The notes under the pieces were generated by a model, which was not told the origin of the DNA, did not search any database, and saw only the letters and a program-made list of their open reading frames with translations. From positions 62,001 through 126,000 of the forward strand of contig NZ_JBHUMM010000045.1 of NCBI RefSeq assembly GCF_042685085.1: a stretch of 64,000 nt of DNA, read 5' to 3'. This document shows positions 34,556-44,359 of this stretch, piece after piece. This DNA is from Marinicrinis sediminis. GTDB lineage: Bacteria > Bacillota > Bacilli > Paenibacillales > KCTC-33676. Made by a program: the position numbers and the translations under genes. How positions within the stretch are numbered: the stretch's first letter is position 1; the number at the start of each line of letters is the position of its first letter.

Positions 34556-34718
34556 CCCCTTTCCTGTTCTTCACGTTATCGCGCTCGTCTTTGTTGTTTA
34601 TTGCTATTGTAATGGATTCCTTCTCGATTGAATCAGGTGATTTGTGAATAAACGATGAATCCTGTGATTTTTCACACGTTTTATCATCCATTGCTTTTTG
34701 TTTTTGCTTTTTTGAACA

Positions 34719-34760
34719 GAAAAAAACCCGCTGCAGCCTGTTAAACAGGCACAGCGGGTT
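34719..34760 (-). terminator. Terminator of the pullulanase gene
   Basis: Arms AACCCGCTG (34725-34733) and CAGCGGGTT (34752-34760) with an inner CCTG/CAGG pair are followed on the minus strand by seven T. A second inverted repeat, TTTCTAAGCTA (34806-34816) with TAGCTTAGAAA (34825-34835), lies closer to the stop. The rest of 34556-34855 is T-rich and shows no gene. Confidence 0.88.
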
Positions 34761-34855
34761 ACAGCGGATTTCATCATGTTCTACGATTATCTTTCGTCTT
34801 TCGTCTTTCTAAGCTATAGCCGACTAGCTTAGAAATAAAACCTTCGTGCAGCCTG

Positions 34856-37800
34856 CTATGGCAGATGAATGAGTGTGTGAATCACTTGTGTGCTTTCTGC
34901 TCTTGTCATTTCCGCCTGTGGAGCAAATCTATTCTCTCCTCTGCCACTTAGTAAACCAAGTCTGGCCGCACGCTCCACATGGTCAACGGCCCAATCGCTC
35001 ATTTCATCCGCATCTGCAAACGGAGTCATCGCTTTCTCTTCCCCTGTCAGGTTCAGAGACACATAGGCGTTTATCAGCATGACAGCCATCTCTTCCCGGG
35101 AAAGGGTGGCATTCGGAGCGAACAAACCATTGCCTACGCCACTCACAATGCCAGCTTCTGCCGCCGCTGCCACACTGTCGGCATACCATGCGTCAGCAGA
35201 AACATCCTGGAATTCCGCTTCTCCGTCCGCCTCTAAATCCAGGGCGCGGGCAAGCAATGCGGTAAATTCTGCTCTTGTCACCGATTGATTCGGTGCAAAC
35301 TCAGTTGGCTGGATGCCAAATACAATTTGTTTCGCCGACAATTCTGCAATGACATCCGCAGCCCAGTGACTGGCTGGCACATCTGAATAAGATTTACGCA
35401 TTTCCAGTACCGCGTACGTACTGAAATGGCTAATTTCGGCGGTGATCATCCCGTTCTCCATCGTGCCGCCTACATATTCCAGTGTACCATCCTGACCCAC
35501 ATAGTAGATGCCCGTCAGATTCGCATCTGCGCCTTCCTCTACAGGTATCGAGATAATGATCGGAGTACCAAATTGAGACAAGGTGGTTCCGTCTTCATCT
35601 TCTCCACCGATAGATAGCTTGAAGGTATACACAGCCCCTACGGACTGAAGATCGGTTTGTTGCTTCTCCCCTGCCATCTCCAGCAGCTCATCCACATCCG
35701 TGTTTTGTTCAAATGTGAATGAAATACTGGCATCGTCCCTTTCCTCTGCTGGCAACAGTTCCAACAGTTGCTTCAGCACATCCGCTGGTACCTCAGCCTG
35801 GAATCCATCGCCTTCAATAGACAAGGCATTTCCTTTGGAGACGGCATCTGCATTTGCTGGCAATACAACTTTGCTCTTGCCTTTGTTGACAGAAACCTTG
35901 ATTTTGCCATCCTTCACGGTCGGGTTCTTGACCACTTCCGTCTGCTCGTCATCCTGCTCGTTGCCTCCAGAAGGTGGCGGAGTATTCGGTCTTGTATAAA
36001 TGGTTCCGTCTGACTCCATGACATACGTGCTGAGCGAAGGAATACTGATTTGTCTTCCTTTCAATGTTGTCAGCACTTCGGTTCCGGCCTGATTCCCGTC
36101 TACCAGTACATCCCAGTAAGAAGAGATCGGCAAGGTCACGTTTACGGCCTGATTACTGGCATTAAATACAACCGCCAGATATTTGGCTGAATCACCGTTG
36201 GCATAGTCGTTGATCGTATAGCCAACAACCTGCTCCGGGGTATCCAGGAAATGAATGTGTTCGCGAATGTCTTCCGCCGTACGCATGCGCAGCGCCGGAT
36301 GTGCCTGACGCAATTCAATCAGACCTTTCATGTATTCGACTTCATCTTCAAATTCAGCACGGCGATGCCAATCCAGGCGATTAACCTCATCCGTGGAACG
36401 GTAACTGTTTTCCGGACAAACGTTATCACAATCTACCTGAATGCCTTCATAATATTTGGTACGCATGAATTCCTGTCCGGCATGAATGAAGGAGACCCCT
36501 TGTGAAGTCAAAATGAGGGAAGAAGCCAGCTTGTGCATCTTCTTCTTTTCTTCATCTGTTGCTTCCGGATTGGAATTGGACAGCTTATCCCAAATGGTAA
36601 AGTTGTCATGTGCCTCGGTATAGGTTACAACCTGCTCCGGGTCCTGGTAGGTCTCATACCCGAACTCATAATTGTCGATTCCACCCTTGATACCTGCTCT
36701 GATTCGATCCTCCAGGCCTTCAGCACCACTGACGAATCCACTCTCATCGTCATTAAACACGCTGCCCTTGATGGCATCCCGCATGTCGTCATTAAAATGG
36801 GCAATGCCCGGCATATCTTCAGCGTTACCCTGATTGGAACGAATTTCCTCCGGATGGTTCCCCATATTCCAGCCCTCTCCGAGAACCACAATTGACGGAT
36901 CAATCTCATCCAGCGTTTCGCGAACCTTGTTCATCGTATCTACATCATGGATACCCATCAGGTCAAAACGGTAGCCGTCAAGCTTGTATTCCGTTGTCCA
37001 GTATTCGATGGAATCCACAATAAACTTGCTCATCATCTTGCGGTCAGAAGCGGTATCATTACCCACACCGGTCCCGTTGAAGAAGTTGCCATTCTCATCG
37101 TAGCGATAGTAATAGCCGGGTACCAGCTTGTGGAAGTTGGAGTCTACCGCACTGTACATATGATTGTAAACGACATCCATAATGACACGAAGTCCATTGT
37201 CATGCATCGCCTGTACCGCCTGCTTCAATTCATTGATGCGCGTGGTCGGCGTATATGGATCAGTCGAATACGTACCTTCTGGGGCATTGTAGTTTTTCGG
37301 ATCGTATCCCCAGTTGAACTGTGGCTGCTCATGATTTTCCTCATCCAGACTGTTGTAGTCATAGATTGGCAGCAACTGCACGTGCGTCACGCCCAAGTCT
37401 TTGATATGATCCAGTCCGGTCTTTACCCCGTCCGGACCTGTGGTACCCGTCTCGGTCAGACCCAGGAACTTTCCTTTGTTCTCGATTCCACTATCAGGAT
37501 GAATCGACAGGTCGCGTACATGAAGCTCATAGATAATGGCATCTTCCTGCTCGGTCGAGAAGGCCGGACGATCATGCCCATCAAATCCTGCCGGATCGGT
37601 TGAAGCCAGATCTACCACTGCTCCCATGTCTCCGTTCACCGCAACCGCTCTGGCATAAGGGTCCACTGCCTCATTCCATTCATCGCCAATTTTTACTTTG
37701 TACGTATAGAGCAGTCCTTCCTGATCGCCATCCAGTGTGTACGTCCACGTACCCTTGACGTCTCGGGTCATCTCATATTCCGTTCCACTCGTCGAATCCC

Positions 37801-39013
37801 AGCTTTCGTACGTAACCAGCTTCGCTTCTGCCGCAGAAGGAGCCCATACCCGGAATGACGTCTCACTCGCTGAATAGGTGTTGCCCAAGTCATCACCATC
37901 GTAATAGAAAGTCTCGTCATAGTACTCACTTCTAACGATCTTGCCATGCTGCAAGGTGGCGCTCTCAAATCCGTCCAGGGAAACGGTGTATGCCTTGGAC
38001 AGATCCAGATCCTCACTCAAGCTCACTTTTAACTGATTAGACTCCAGACCATCCTCGGAATCGATCAGCTCAATCTCTTCAATATCCAGATAGACCGCCT
38101 CGGTCACCGATGTATCCTGAATGTATACGGCTTCACTCACCGACACACGGCGGTTCAACGTGAGGTGAACCTCATCAAAATCATCCACCATCGCATCCAG
38201 CACTCTTGGAGTACGATCCACAAAAGGTTCGTGATAGTAAATCTTCTCGCTGTCTTGAAGTATCCACACCTCTGCCTGTCCGGTCGCATCCAGTCTGGTA
38301 ATATAGCGGTCTCCGCCAGGCTCACGCGTTCCGCTCCATTCATTCTGACGGACGATAAAACCAATCCGGTTGGCTTCTACCTCTGAGAGACTCAGCGTGG
38401 CAACCACGCCATACTCATCCTCTTCGAACGTGACAGCCTGACCATTGGCATTTTGACCGGCCAGATTTCGTGTCCACATCCATACATCCCAGTCACTATA
38501 GTTTTCATCGTAGCGATAGTAGTGGAGCTTGACCTCAATGTCGCTATGATTCACAACATCCCGATACTCGCCATCCGGTGGAGACAAATAGACGGTATCG
38601 TCCCCGCTCTTCACCCATACTTCCGTTACATTGGAGCTGGTTACGTCTACAAAACGGTCCCCGCCATCCTTTTCCCACGTATCGGTGCGGATGATGAAGC
38701 CAAGACGGTCATAGTCACCCGTGATATCCACGAAGCCGACCTCGCCGAACTCATCCCCTACCTCTTCAAACTCAAATATTTTGCCTTCAACCGCTTCCGG
38801 CTCAGTTGCCCAACCCCATATATTCCAGTCCCTTGTGTCCTCCGGATCTGGCTGGTAATGGACGATTAGTCGGGTTATGTTTTTCTCAACGGTTTCTTCA
38901 TCTGGCTGTGGCGCTGCTTCTGCTTATTGCACGGCTCCGAAGCCAGTCATTAACGAAAAGAGCATCATAAAGGCCAGCATCAAAGACACGCGAGATTTCA
39001 ATCGTTTGCGCAA
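34856..39013 (-). pseudogene. pulA: Type I pullulanase with SLH anchor, interrupted by an in-frame stop
   Basis: Read from TTG at 39013 (7 bases after GGAGGGGG), the frame encodes a signal peptide, meets TAA at 38924-38926 (codon 30), then continues in the same frame to 34856; without the stop it would be 1385 residues. Domains after the stop: two CBM41/PUD modules (about 40-260), a CBM48-like module, the GH13 catalytic domain with FNWGYDPKNYNAPEG (pullulanase motif), Asp684 (DGYRFD), Glu713 (LGEGWNMG) and Asp803 (EAHDN), a linker, and three C-terminal SLH repeats. As printed, translation would stop at the signal cleavage site; a nonsense mutation or a base error are both possible. The enzyme would debranch starch or pullulan at the cell surface. 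Confidence 0.85.
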
Positions 39014-39086
39014 AGGTGAATCCCCCTCCATCAATATGAAATAATCTTAGACCTTCCTTTCCTTCTGCAAGTTCTGGATGCAGTTG

Positions 39087-39101
39087 TGCAACCGTTTTCA
39101 A
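39087..39101 (-). promoter_or_regulatory. cre-type operator in the pullulanase leader
   Basis: TTGAAAACGGTTGCA on the minus strand is an exact cre match and is identical to the site upstream of the amylase gene. Confidence 0.75.
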
Positions 39102-39185
39102 TAACGGGTAAAATAAAAATTTATATCGCGTGGCATCCCTCCTTTATTTAATACACAGAAAATTCTGACTCTTTTGATTAGCTTT

Positions 39186-39209
39186 TTTGCACACCTCATA
39201 CTGTGCAAA
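39186..39209. repeat. Perfect inverted repeat in the pullulanase leader
   Basis: TTTGCACA (39186-39193) and TGTGCAAA (39202-39209) are separated by 8 bases. It may be a hairpin or another operator; there is no T run on the gene's strand. Confidence 0.55.
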
Positions 39210-39294
39210 TCGCCTTCCTCAAACATGGCTCTTCCCATTCTGCCAGAGCCAACGGTACATATCGTCCAAACCGTCACCGCTGCGAAACTATCGT

Positions 39295-39309
39295 TTGTAA
39301 GCGGTTTCT
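39295..39309. promoter_or_regulatory. cre-type operator just downstream of the pullulanase promoter
   Basis: TTGTAAGCGGTTTCT matches the cre consensus exactly and lies 13 bases after the -10 box, comparable to the start-site operator of the amylase gene. Confidence 0.75.
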
Positions 39310-39322
39310 AATTTTGTATTTT

Positions 39323-39351
39323 ATCATACTATATCGTTGATCGCGAATCAA
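39323..39351 (-). promoter_or_regulatory. Predicted sigma-A promoter of the pullulanase gene
   Basis: TTGATT (39346-39351) and TATGAT (39323-39328) are 17 bases apart. The leader is over 300 bases, and 39014-39514 contains no gene. Confidence 0.7.
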
Positions 39352-39415
39352 TCCCTTCTCCATAAGTTCTGTCCAATCGACTGGAAGCGCTCTCATTCAA
39401 CAAAGAGATGGCCAA

Positions 39416-39454
39416 TCAAAAACCGGAAATCCCGATTTTCATCGAGTCTCCGGC
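39416..39454 (-). terminator. Probable terminator of the aminotransferase gene
   Basis: CCGGA (39423-39427) pairs with TCCGG (39449-39453) around an inner CCCGAT/ATCGAG stem; the minus strand then reads GTTTTTGATT. Confidence 0.6.
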
Positions 39455-39514
39455 TCTCTATGACGCTATAACTCTTGCTTCACAGCTTTCTCATTCGTTT
39501 GTTCCAGGCTTTCT

Positions 39515-40735
39515 TCACAGATGATAGAGAGATTGCCCTTGTCGTGCATACGTGTCCATGGCTTTTCTCAAACGCTGCATGCCTTCTCGAATGCGTTCAG
39601 GCGAACTGTGGCTGAAATTAAGCCGCATCGACTGGTGATTAGGTGCATCGGGATAAAAACTGCTGCCGGGGACAAAGGCAACGCCTTCCTCTATCGCAAA
39701 GGACAGCAACTCATCCGTTCGGTATGCTTGATTCAGATTGACCCATATAAACATGCCGCCTTTCGGAATCTCAAAAGCGGGCGACATCGGTCCGGCAAGA
39801 GCTTGAAGCTCACCCGCCATCACCTGCATCCGCTCCTTGTACCCCTCACGAAGCTGCGCAATATGGGCACGAAGATCATAATGTCTCATCAATTGATTCA
39901 GGGCCTGCTGATCCATGAGGCTGGAATGCAGGTCACAGGCTTGCTTGGCTTTGGACATCTCCTGAATAATAGCTCGATTCGCTATCACCCATCCGGTGCG
40001 CAAAGCAGGCACAACCGTTTTGGAAAAGGTCGAGGTGTACATGATGGAACCCATGTCCAGTTCACCAGACATCGAAAGCAGGCTTTCCATATGAGTCCCA
40101 CTTTCAAAGGTCAGTTCTCCGTATGGATCATCCTCCAAAATGGTCAGCTCGTTCTGCTGACACAGATCCAGCAGAGCTTGTTTGCGAGACTTGCTCCAGC
40201 ATTTTCCGGTTGGATTGGCAAAGGTAGGCGACACATACAGCAGCTTCGGCTTCACCTGCTCCATGACCTCCTGCAGACGTGCCAGATCCATTCCATCCTC
40301 GTCGGACGGAATTCCGATGACTTTCGCTTCCGCAGCCTGGAATACTTGCAGCGCAGCCAGATAGGTAGGACTCTCCGTTATGACGACATCCCCGGGATTC
40401 AACCAAATTCTAGCTGCAAGATCAATCGCTTGCTGAGAACCGGTTGTGAGCAGCATCTGATCCGGTTGCACGGAAACACCTTTATGCAGCATCCAATTGC
40501 ACAGTTGTTCACGAAGCGGTGTGTACCCGTCCGTGATGCCGTATTGCAGCGTAGATGCGGAATCCCGGAAGATTCGGGCATACGCTTCCTGCAATGCCTC
40601 CCTCGGGAACCACTCATCTGCGGGCAGCCCGCCAGCAAAAGAAATCATGTCCGGTACCATCGTTCTTTTCAAAATATCCCGCACAGCGGAAGAGGAATAG
40701 CGGCGGGTCCGATCCGCGAAAGTAAGTTGACGCAT
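39515..40735 (-). CDS. PLP-dependent class I/II aminotransferase (2-aminoadipate type)
   Basis: A 406-residue cytosolic enzyme of the LysN/PatA-like group. The PLP lysine is in YTSTFSKTVVPALRTGW, the PLP Asp in LEDDPYGEL, and FAGGLPADEWFP near the N-terminus is typical of 2-aminoadipate and aromatic transaminases. It is the aminotransferase part only, with no GntR HTH domain. The exact amino acid cannot be read from the sequence. Its promoter overlaps a MarR-like palindrome, and a MarR gene lies just upstream, which suggests control by that regulator. Confidence 0.9.
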   Translation of the reverse strand: MRQLTFADRTRRYSSSAVRDILKRTMVPDMISFAGGLPADEWFPREALQEAYARIFRDSASTLQYGITDGYTPLREQLCNWMLHKGVSVQPDQMLLTTGSQQAIDLAARIWLNPGDVVITESPTYLAALQVFQAAEAKVIGIPSDEDGMDLARLQEVMEQVKPKLLYVSPTFANPTGKCWSKSRKQALLDLCQQNELTILEDDPYGELTFESGTHMESLLSMSGELDMGSIMYTSTFSKTVVPALRTGWVIANRAIIQEMSKAKQACDLHSSLMDQQALNQLMRHYDLRAHIAQLREGYKERMQVMAGELQALAGPMSPAFEIPKGGMFIWVNLNQAYRTDELLSFAIEEGVAFVPGSSFYPDAPNHQSMRLNFSHSSPERIREGMQRLRKAMDTYARQGQSLYHL

Positions 40736-40804
40736 CCTTCAGCCCTCATTTCCATTTACTTTTCTATAAGCCGTACAGCTTGATCACAGGTGGATATTGC
40801 CATC

Positions 40805-40836
40805 ATCATAGCACCATTTAGTTGCTAAAGCAACTA
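40805..40836 (-). promoter_or_regulatory. Promoter overlapped by a MarR-like operator
   Basis: On the minus strand TTGCTT (40828-40833) and TATGAT (40805-40810) are 17 bases apart. The perfect palindrome TAGTTGC-TAAA-GCAACTA (40819-40836) covers the -35 box and part of the spacer. MarR-family operators often contain TTGC/GCAA half-sites. Confidence 0.65.
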
Positions 40837-40897
40837 TTTATGAAAAAATGTCTCCTCCCTTTCTTTTTGGTGTTTGAGCAGCGGCCTGCGAGGCGGG

Positions 40898-41368
40898 TCA
40901 TTTCTGCTTAATCCGTTTACCCAGATTGGCATCCAGCTGATCCAGCGTACGCCAGAACGCAGCTAAATCCGCCGCATCCAGCTCATGCCGCATCGCTTCC
41001 CTTGCCTTTTTGACAGGAGGCAGACAAGCTTCGATCAGCGCCAGTCCTTCCTCTGTCACATGCACCTGCATTTTGCGTCGGTCACGAGTATCGGGCTGCC
41101 GCTTAACCCAGCCTTTCTTCTCCATCGCGTTTAGCAAGCGGGTCATATTCGGTCGATCATCAATCAGACTCTCACCCAGCTCAATTTGCGTTTGGGGACT
41201 TTTGACATGCAATTTGTTGAGAATGAACCACTGCTCGGGAGACAGATCGAATCCGTTTTGTTGCAAGGTCATATAGTGCAGATGCCGGATCAGTCTGGAA
41301 GTCCGGTACATCCGATAGGCAATCGTTTCTTCAATTCGTTCAGGTCTATGTTCCATAGTTGGCTCCAT
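40898..41368 (-). CDS. MarR family transcriptional regulator
   Basis: A 156-residue dimeric winged-helix protein: LSPEQWFILNKLHVKSPQTQIELGESLIDDRPNMTRLLNAMEKKGWVKRQPDTRDRRKMQVHVTEEG contains the recognition helix (RPNMTRLLNAMEKKG) and the DxRD wing motif. The start follows GAAGGAG. Its stop is 62 bases from a MarR-like palindrome that sits on the promoter of the next gene, the aminotransferase, which is its likely target. The ligand is unknown. It is divergent from the MBL hydrolase at 41551. Confidence 0.92.
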   Translation of the reverse strand: MEPTMEHRPERIEETIAYRMYRTSRLIRHLHYMTLQQNGFDLSPEQWFILNKLHVKSPQTQIELGESLIDDRPNMTRLLNAMEKKGWVKRQPDTRDRRKMQVHVTEEGLALIEACLPPVKKAREAMRHELDAADLAAFWRTLDQLDANLGKRIKQK

Positions 41369-41550
41369 CGTCGCTCCTTCTCCCTCGTGCCTTTCAGAGG
41401 ACGAGGTGCAATATCTCAGCTGTATCTAGCATAGAACGACTGTCTCCTTTCGTCAACGAATCGTTCCTTGTCTCAAACGCCATCCAGCCTGCATACTCCT
41501 TCTCCATCTGGCTCATTCTATGCAAGAATCTGATTCATGGAGGTAGAGAC

Positions 41551-42339
41551 ATGCAGCCCCGTTCCATCCCTTCCGATATCCACTACATGCGAGCCATGAT
41601 CGTCAACCTTCTCATGATTGGTGAAGCCAGTCAGGGACAATGGACCTTGATCGATACCGGCATTCCGGGATTCGCAGACCGGATTGCCCATGCTGCCAAG
41701 CAACGATTCGGCACCGAAAAACCGTCAAGCATCATTCTGACTCACGGACATTTTGATCATGTGGGTTCACTGAAAGCCTTGTTGACTAGGTGGGAGGATG
41801 TTCCCGTCTATGCGCACCGCCTGGAGCTGCCTTTCCTGCAAGGTGACGCCGATTATCTGCCTGCTGATCCCACTGTAGGCGGTGGTCTCATGGCTGAGCT
41901 TGCCCCTCTCTATCCCCATAAAGGAATTGATCTGGGAGGTAGGGTTGAAGCGCTGCCGGAGGATGGGTCTGTCCCAACTCTGCCCGAATGGACTGTCATT
42001 GAAACACCGGGTCATACCGACGGACATATTGCCCTGTTCCGGGAACGAGACCGCACCATAATAGCCGGGGATGCCTTTATTACGGTGAAGCAGGAATCTG
42101 CTCTGGCGGTGCTGTTGCAGCAAGAAGAAATTCACGGACCTCCCACATATTTCACGCCTAACTGGGACGCCGCAGGGGACTCTGTCAGACGCCTGGCGGC
42201 TCTTCTGCCGGAAGTTGCCATTACCGGACATGGCAAGCCAGTGACCGGACAGGCGTTAATCGAAGGACTGGATCAACTCGCCCAGCATTTCGAAGAAAAG
42301 GCGATTCCCGAGCATGGCCGTTATGTTGTCCAGTCCTGA
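41551..42339 (+). CDS. MBL-fold metallo-hydrolase
   Basis: A 262-residue cytosolic protein with the metal motif LTHGHFDHVGS, then ETPGHTDGHIALF (His), IAGDAFITV (bridging Asp) and the final His in AITGHGKPV. The order is that of the glyoxalase II/lactonase group. ATG at 41551 follows TGGAGG; the open frame from 41359 is not coding in its first part. No product can be assigned. It is divergent from marR, so the same regulator could control it. Confidence 0.88.
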   Translation: MQPRSIPSDIHYMRAMIVNLLMIGEASQGQWTLIDTGIPGFADRIAHAAKQRFGTEKPSSIILTHGHFDHVGSLKALLTRWEDVPVYAHRLELPFLQGDADYLPADPTVGGGLMAELAPLYPHKGIDLGGRVEALPEDGSVPTLPEWTVIETPGHTDGHIALFRERDRTIIAGDAFITVKQESALAVLLQQEEIHGPPTYFTPNWDAAGDSVRRLAALLPEVAITGHGKPVTGQALIEGLDQLAQHFEEKAIPEHGRYVVQS

Positions 42340-42370
42340 TCCCCGCTGCTTGTCCGTTTGCGTACAGAAA

Positions 42371-42398
42371 AAGAGAAGTCCCCGCAGAGACTTCTCTT
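42371..42398. terminator. Bidirectional terminator
   Basis: AAGAGAAGTC (42371-42380) and GACTTCTCTT (42389-42398) form a perfect stem between convergent genes; the minus strand continues TTTCTG. Confidence 0.75.
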
Positions 42399-42462
42399 CC
42401 TGTTTCAATCATTTCATTCACAACGATGCCATTTCCACAATCTCATTCCCGGTCAGGCTCAC

Positions 42463-43470
42463 TTACACGGGATATTTCTTCACGAAATCGAGAATTTCCT
42501 GTACGGGACAAGTCGCTACGCCCACATACTTGTCTGCGCCGCCATAATACACATACAACGTATCCTCGACAATCACATTCCCTGTCGGGAAGACACATCC
42601 TTTATAAAATCCTTCCCACTCATAATCATGCTCCGGCTCCATAATAAAATGTGGCGCACGGGCAATGACCTTCGTTGGATCTGCCAGGTCAAGCAGGAAT
42701 ACACCTACCCGATAAATGCCTTCGTCGTCCACTCCGTGATACAACGTAAGCCAGCCTTCATCCGTACGAAGCGGTGGCGTGCTGCCGCCAATTTTTCTCT
42801 CCCAGTCATATTCGCCTTTGAGCAGAAGTTTATCGTGGCGCCATTCCATCAGATCATCGGACCAGGAAATCCAGATACCTGGATATTCACAACCGTATTC
42901 CTCGCCGATCCATTCCTTCGGACGATGCAGCATATAATATTGATCGTTGATCTTTTCCGGGAAAATGATGACATCCCGATTGTCGAGTCTTGATTGGGTA
43001 ATCCGTCCAAGCCGCTGATACGTACGCAGATCCTTGGAGATCAACAGGCCAGAATTGGCTGTGTTTTTCTTCAGCACCGACGGCGCATGCTCCCCAACAT
43101 CAAAGCTGAGCACCTCATCCGGGCCAAATTCCCAGTAGCGGCCTGGAGGAAATGGACGATAGGCATACGTCACATAAAATTGATCGTCAAATTCGACAAT
43201 GCGCGCGTCTTCCACACAGCCCGCATCCGGTCCGTCCGGACTTGGAGACAGTACAGGTTTGTCAGAGACCCGTTCAAAATGATAGCCATCCTTGCTCTCT
43301 GCCAGACCGAAATGAATGTAATGCTCCGCATCGTCTCCAGCCGCACGATACAGCAGGTAGTAGGTGCCGTCCTTGTAATAGGCGCCTGGGTTTGTAACGA
43401 CTAGACTTTCCCAGTCGTTCGCCGCATTGGGAGAAAGAATCGGATTTTGTTCGTATTTTTTTAGTTTCAT
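42463..43470 (-). CDS. GH130 family glycoside phosphorylase/hydrolase
   Basis: GH130 enzymes break beta-mannosidic bonds, mostly by phosphorolysis of mannosyl-glucose or beta-1,4-mannooligosaccharides in the cytoplasm. The 335-residue five-bladed propeller shows repeated WES.VVTNPGAYYKDGTYYLLYRA-like strands and the general-acid Asp in CVEDARIV. A phosphate-binding set of Arg/His appears to be present (MLHRPKEW, LTLYHGVD), but phosphorylase versus hydrolase cannot be settled by eye. The ATG follows AAAGGAG. It ends the permease operon, which suggests the transporter brings in beta-mannosides. Confidence 0.9.
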   Translation of the reverse strand: MKLKKYEQNPILSPNAANDWESLVVTNPGAYYKDGTYYLLYRAAGDDAEHYIHFGLAESKDGYHFERVSDKPVLSPSPDGPDAGCVEDARIVEFDDQFYVTYAYRPFPPGRYWEFGPDEVLSFDVGEHAPSVLKKNTANSGLLISKDLRTYQRLGRITQSRLDNRDVIIFPEKINDQYYMLHRPKEWIGEEYGCEYPGIWISWSDDLMEWRHDKLLLKGEYDWERKIGGSTPPLRTDEGWLTLYHGVDDEGIYRVGVFLLDLADPTKVIARAPHFIMEPEHDYEWEGFYKGCVFPTGNVIVEDTLYVYYGGADKYVGVATCPVQEILDFVKKYPV

Positions 43471-43534
43471 CGTTAGGTTCTCTCCTTTTTTTATAGGTTT
43501 GCGATGCCTGCCACCTTTGTGGTGTATCTGGTTG

Positions 43535-44359
43535 TTATCCTTTTACAGATCCGCTCGTAATCCCTGAGATAATGAATCGCTGCAGGAAGATGAACAGCAG
43601 AATAAGCGGACAAGCTACGAGAATAATGGCGGCAGCCAAGAGCGGCCAGTTGACCGTGAATTTGCCGACAAACAGATACACACCAGATGTAAGGGGCCGT
43701 AGCTCCTTGTCATGCAGGTACAAGTATGGATTGATGAAGTCATTCCAGGAACCGATGCATTGCAGCATCGTCACCGTGGCAATAGCCGGCTTCATCAGCG
43801 GGAAGATAATTCGGAATATATAACGAAAGTAACCGCAGCCATCCATCCAGGCCGCTTCATCCAAATCCTTTGGCAGGCTCTTCACGAAGCTGACGAAGAT
43901 AAAGACTGCAATCGACAGGCCACCACCGGCCTGGAGTAAAATAAAGCCGTGCATCGTGTTGATGAGCGCCAGCTTGTTCATCAGAAACAGCGTCGGCACA
44001 ATCGCTCCCGGCAGAAACAGTGCAATCATGAAGATGGCATAGAGCAGATTGGCTCCCTTAAAATGCTGTCTGGCAATCGGGAAAGCAGCCAGCGATGCCG
44101 TAATGGCAATCAATGCCGCTGATCCCAGCGCGTAAATAAAACTGTTCTGAAAGTAGATGCCCAGTTCCGCTTGCTGCCAGGCCTCAGTAAAGTTGCTCCA
44201 CTGAAACGAAGAAGCCAACTCATAAGGAAATTTCAAAAACTCCTCTTTCGTTTTCAGGGAGATATTGAGGAACAGGAGCAGCGGCACCACCATAATGGCC
44301 GAAACAAACAGGAGGACGGCATTGACAGAGACCGATATGAGACGTTTATTACCAGCCAT
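43535..44359 (-). CDS. CUT1 sugar ABC transporter permease (MalG type)
   Basis: A 274-residue permease with six helices. The EAA loop that contacts the ATPase is LDEAAWMDGCGYFRYIFRIIFPLMKP, and the C-terminal KG end is typical of MalG-type subunits. ATG at 44359 overlaps the preceding permease gene by 11 bases; the open frame to 44449 only shadows that gene. It works with the MalF-type partner and the binding lipoprotein. No ATPase gene is present, so a shared MsmX-like ATPase elsewhere is expected. Confidence 0.93.
   Translation of the reverse strand: MAGNKRLISVSVNAVLLFVSAIMVVPLLLFLNISLKTKEEFLKFPYELASSFQWSNFTEAWQQAELGIYFQNSFIYALGSAALIAITASLAAFPIARQHFKGANLLYAIFMIALFLPGAIVPTLFLMNKLALINTMHGFILLQAGGGLSIAVFIFVSFVKSLPKDLDEAAWMDGCGYFRYIFRIIFPLMKPAIATVTMLQCIGSWNDFINPYLYLHDKELRPLTSGVYLFVGKFTVNWPLLAAAIILVACPLILLFIFLQRFIISGITSGSVKG

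Noticed and set aside
34497..34691. 64-residue frame overlapping the start of the DeoR-NosL gene
   Set aside because: It overlaps the HTH coding region in another frame and has no ribosome site.
38731..38733. GTG as the true start of the pullulanase
   Set aside because: There is no ribosome site, the start would cut into a CBM41 domain, and a proper signal peptide with ribosome site is found upstream in the same frame beyond the TAA.
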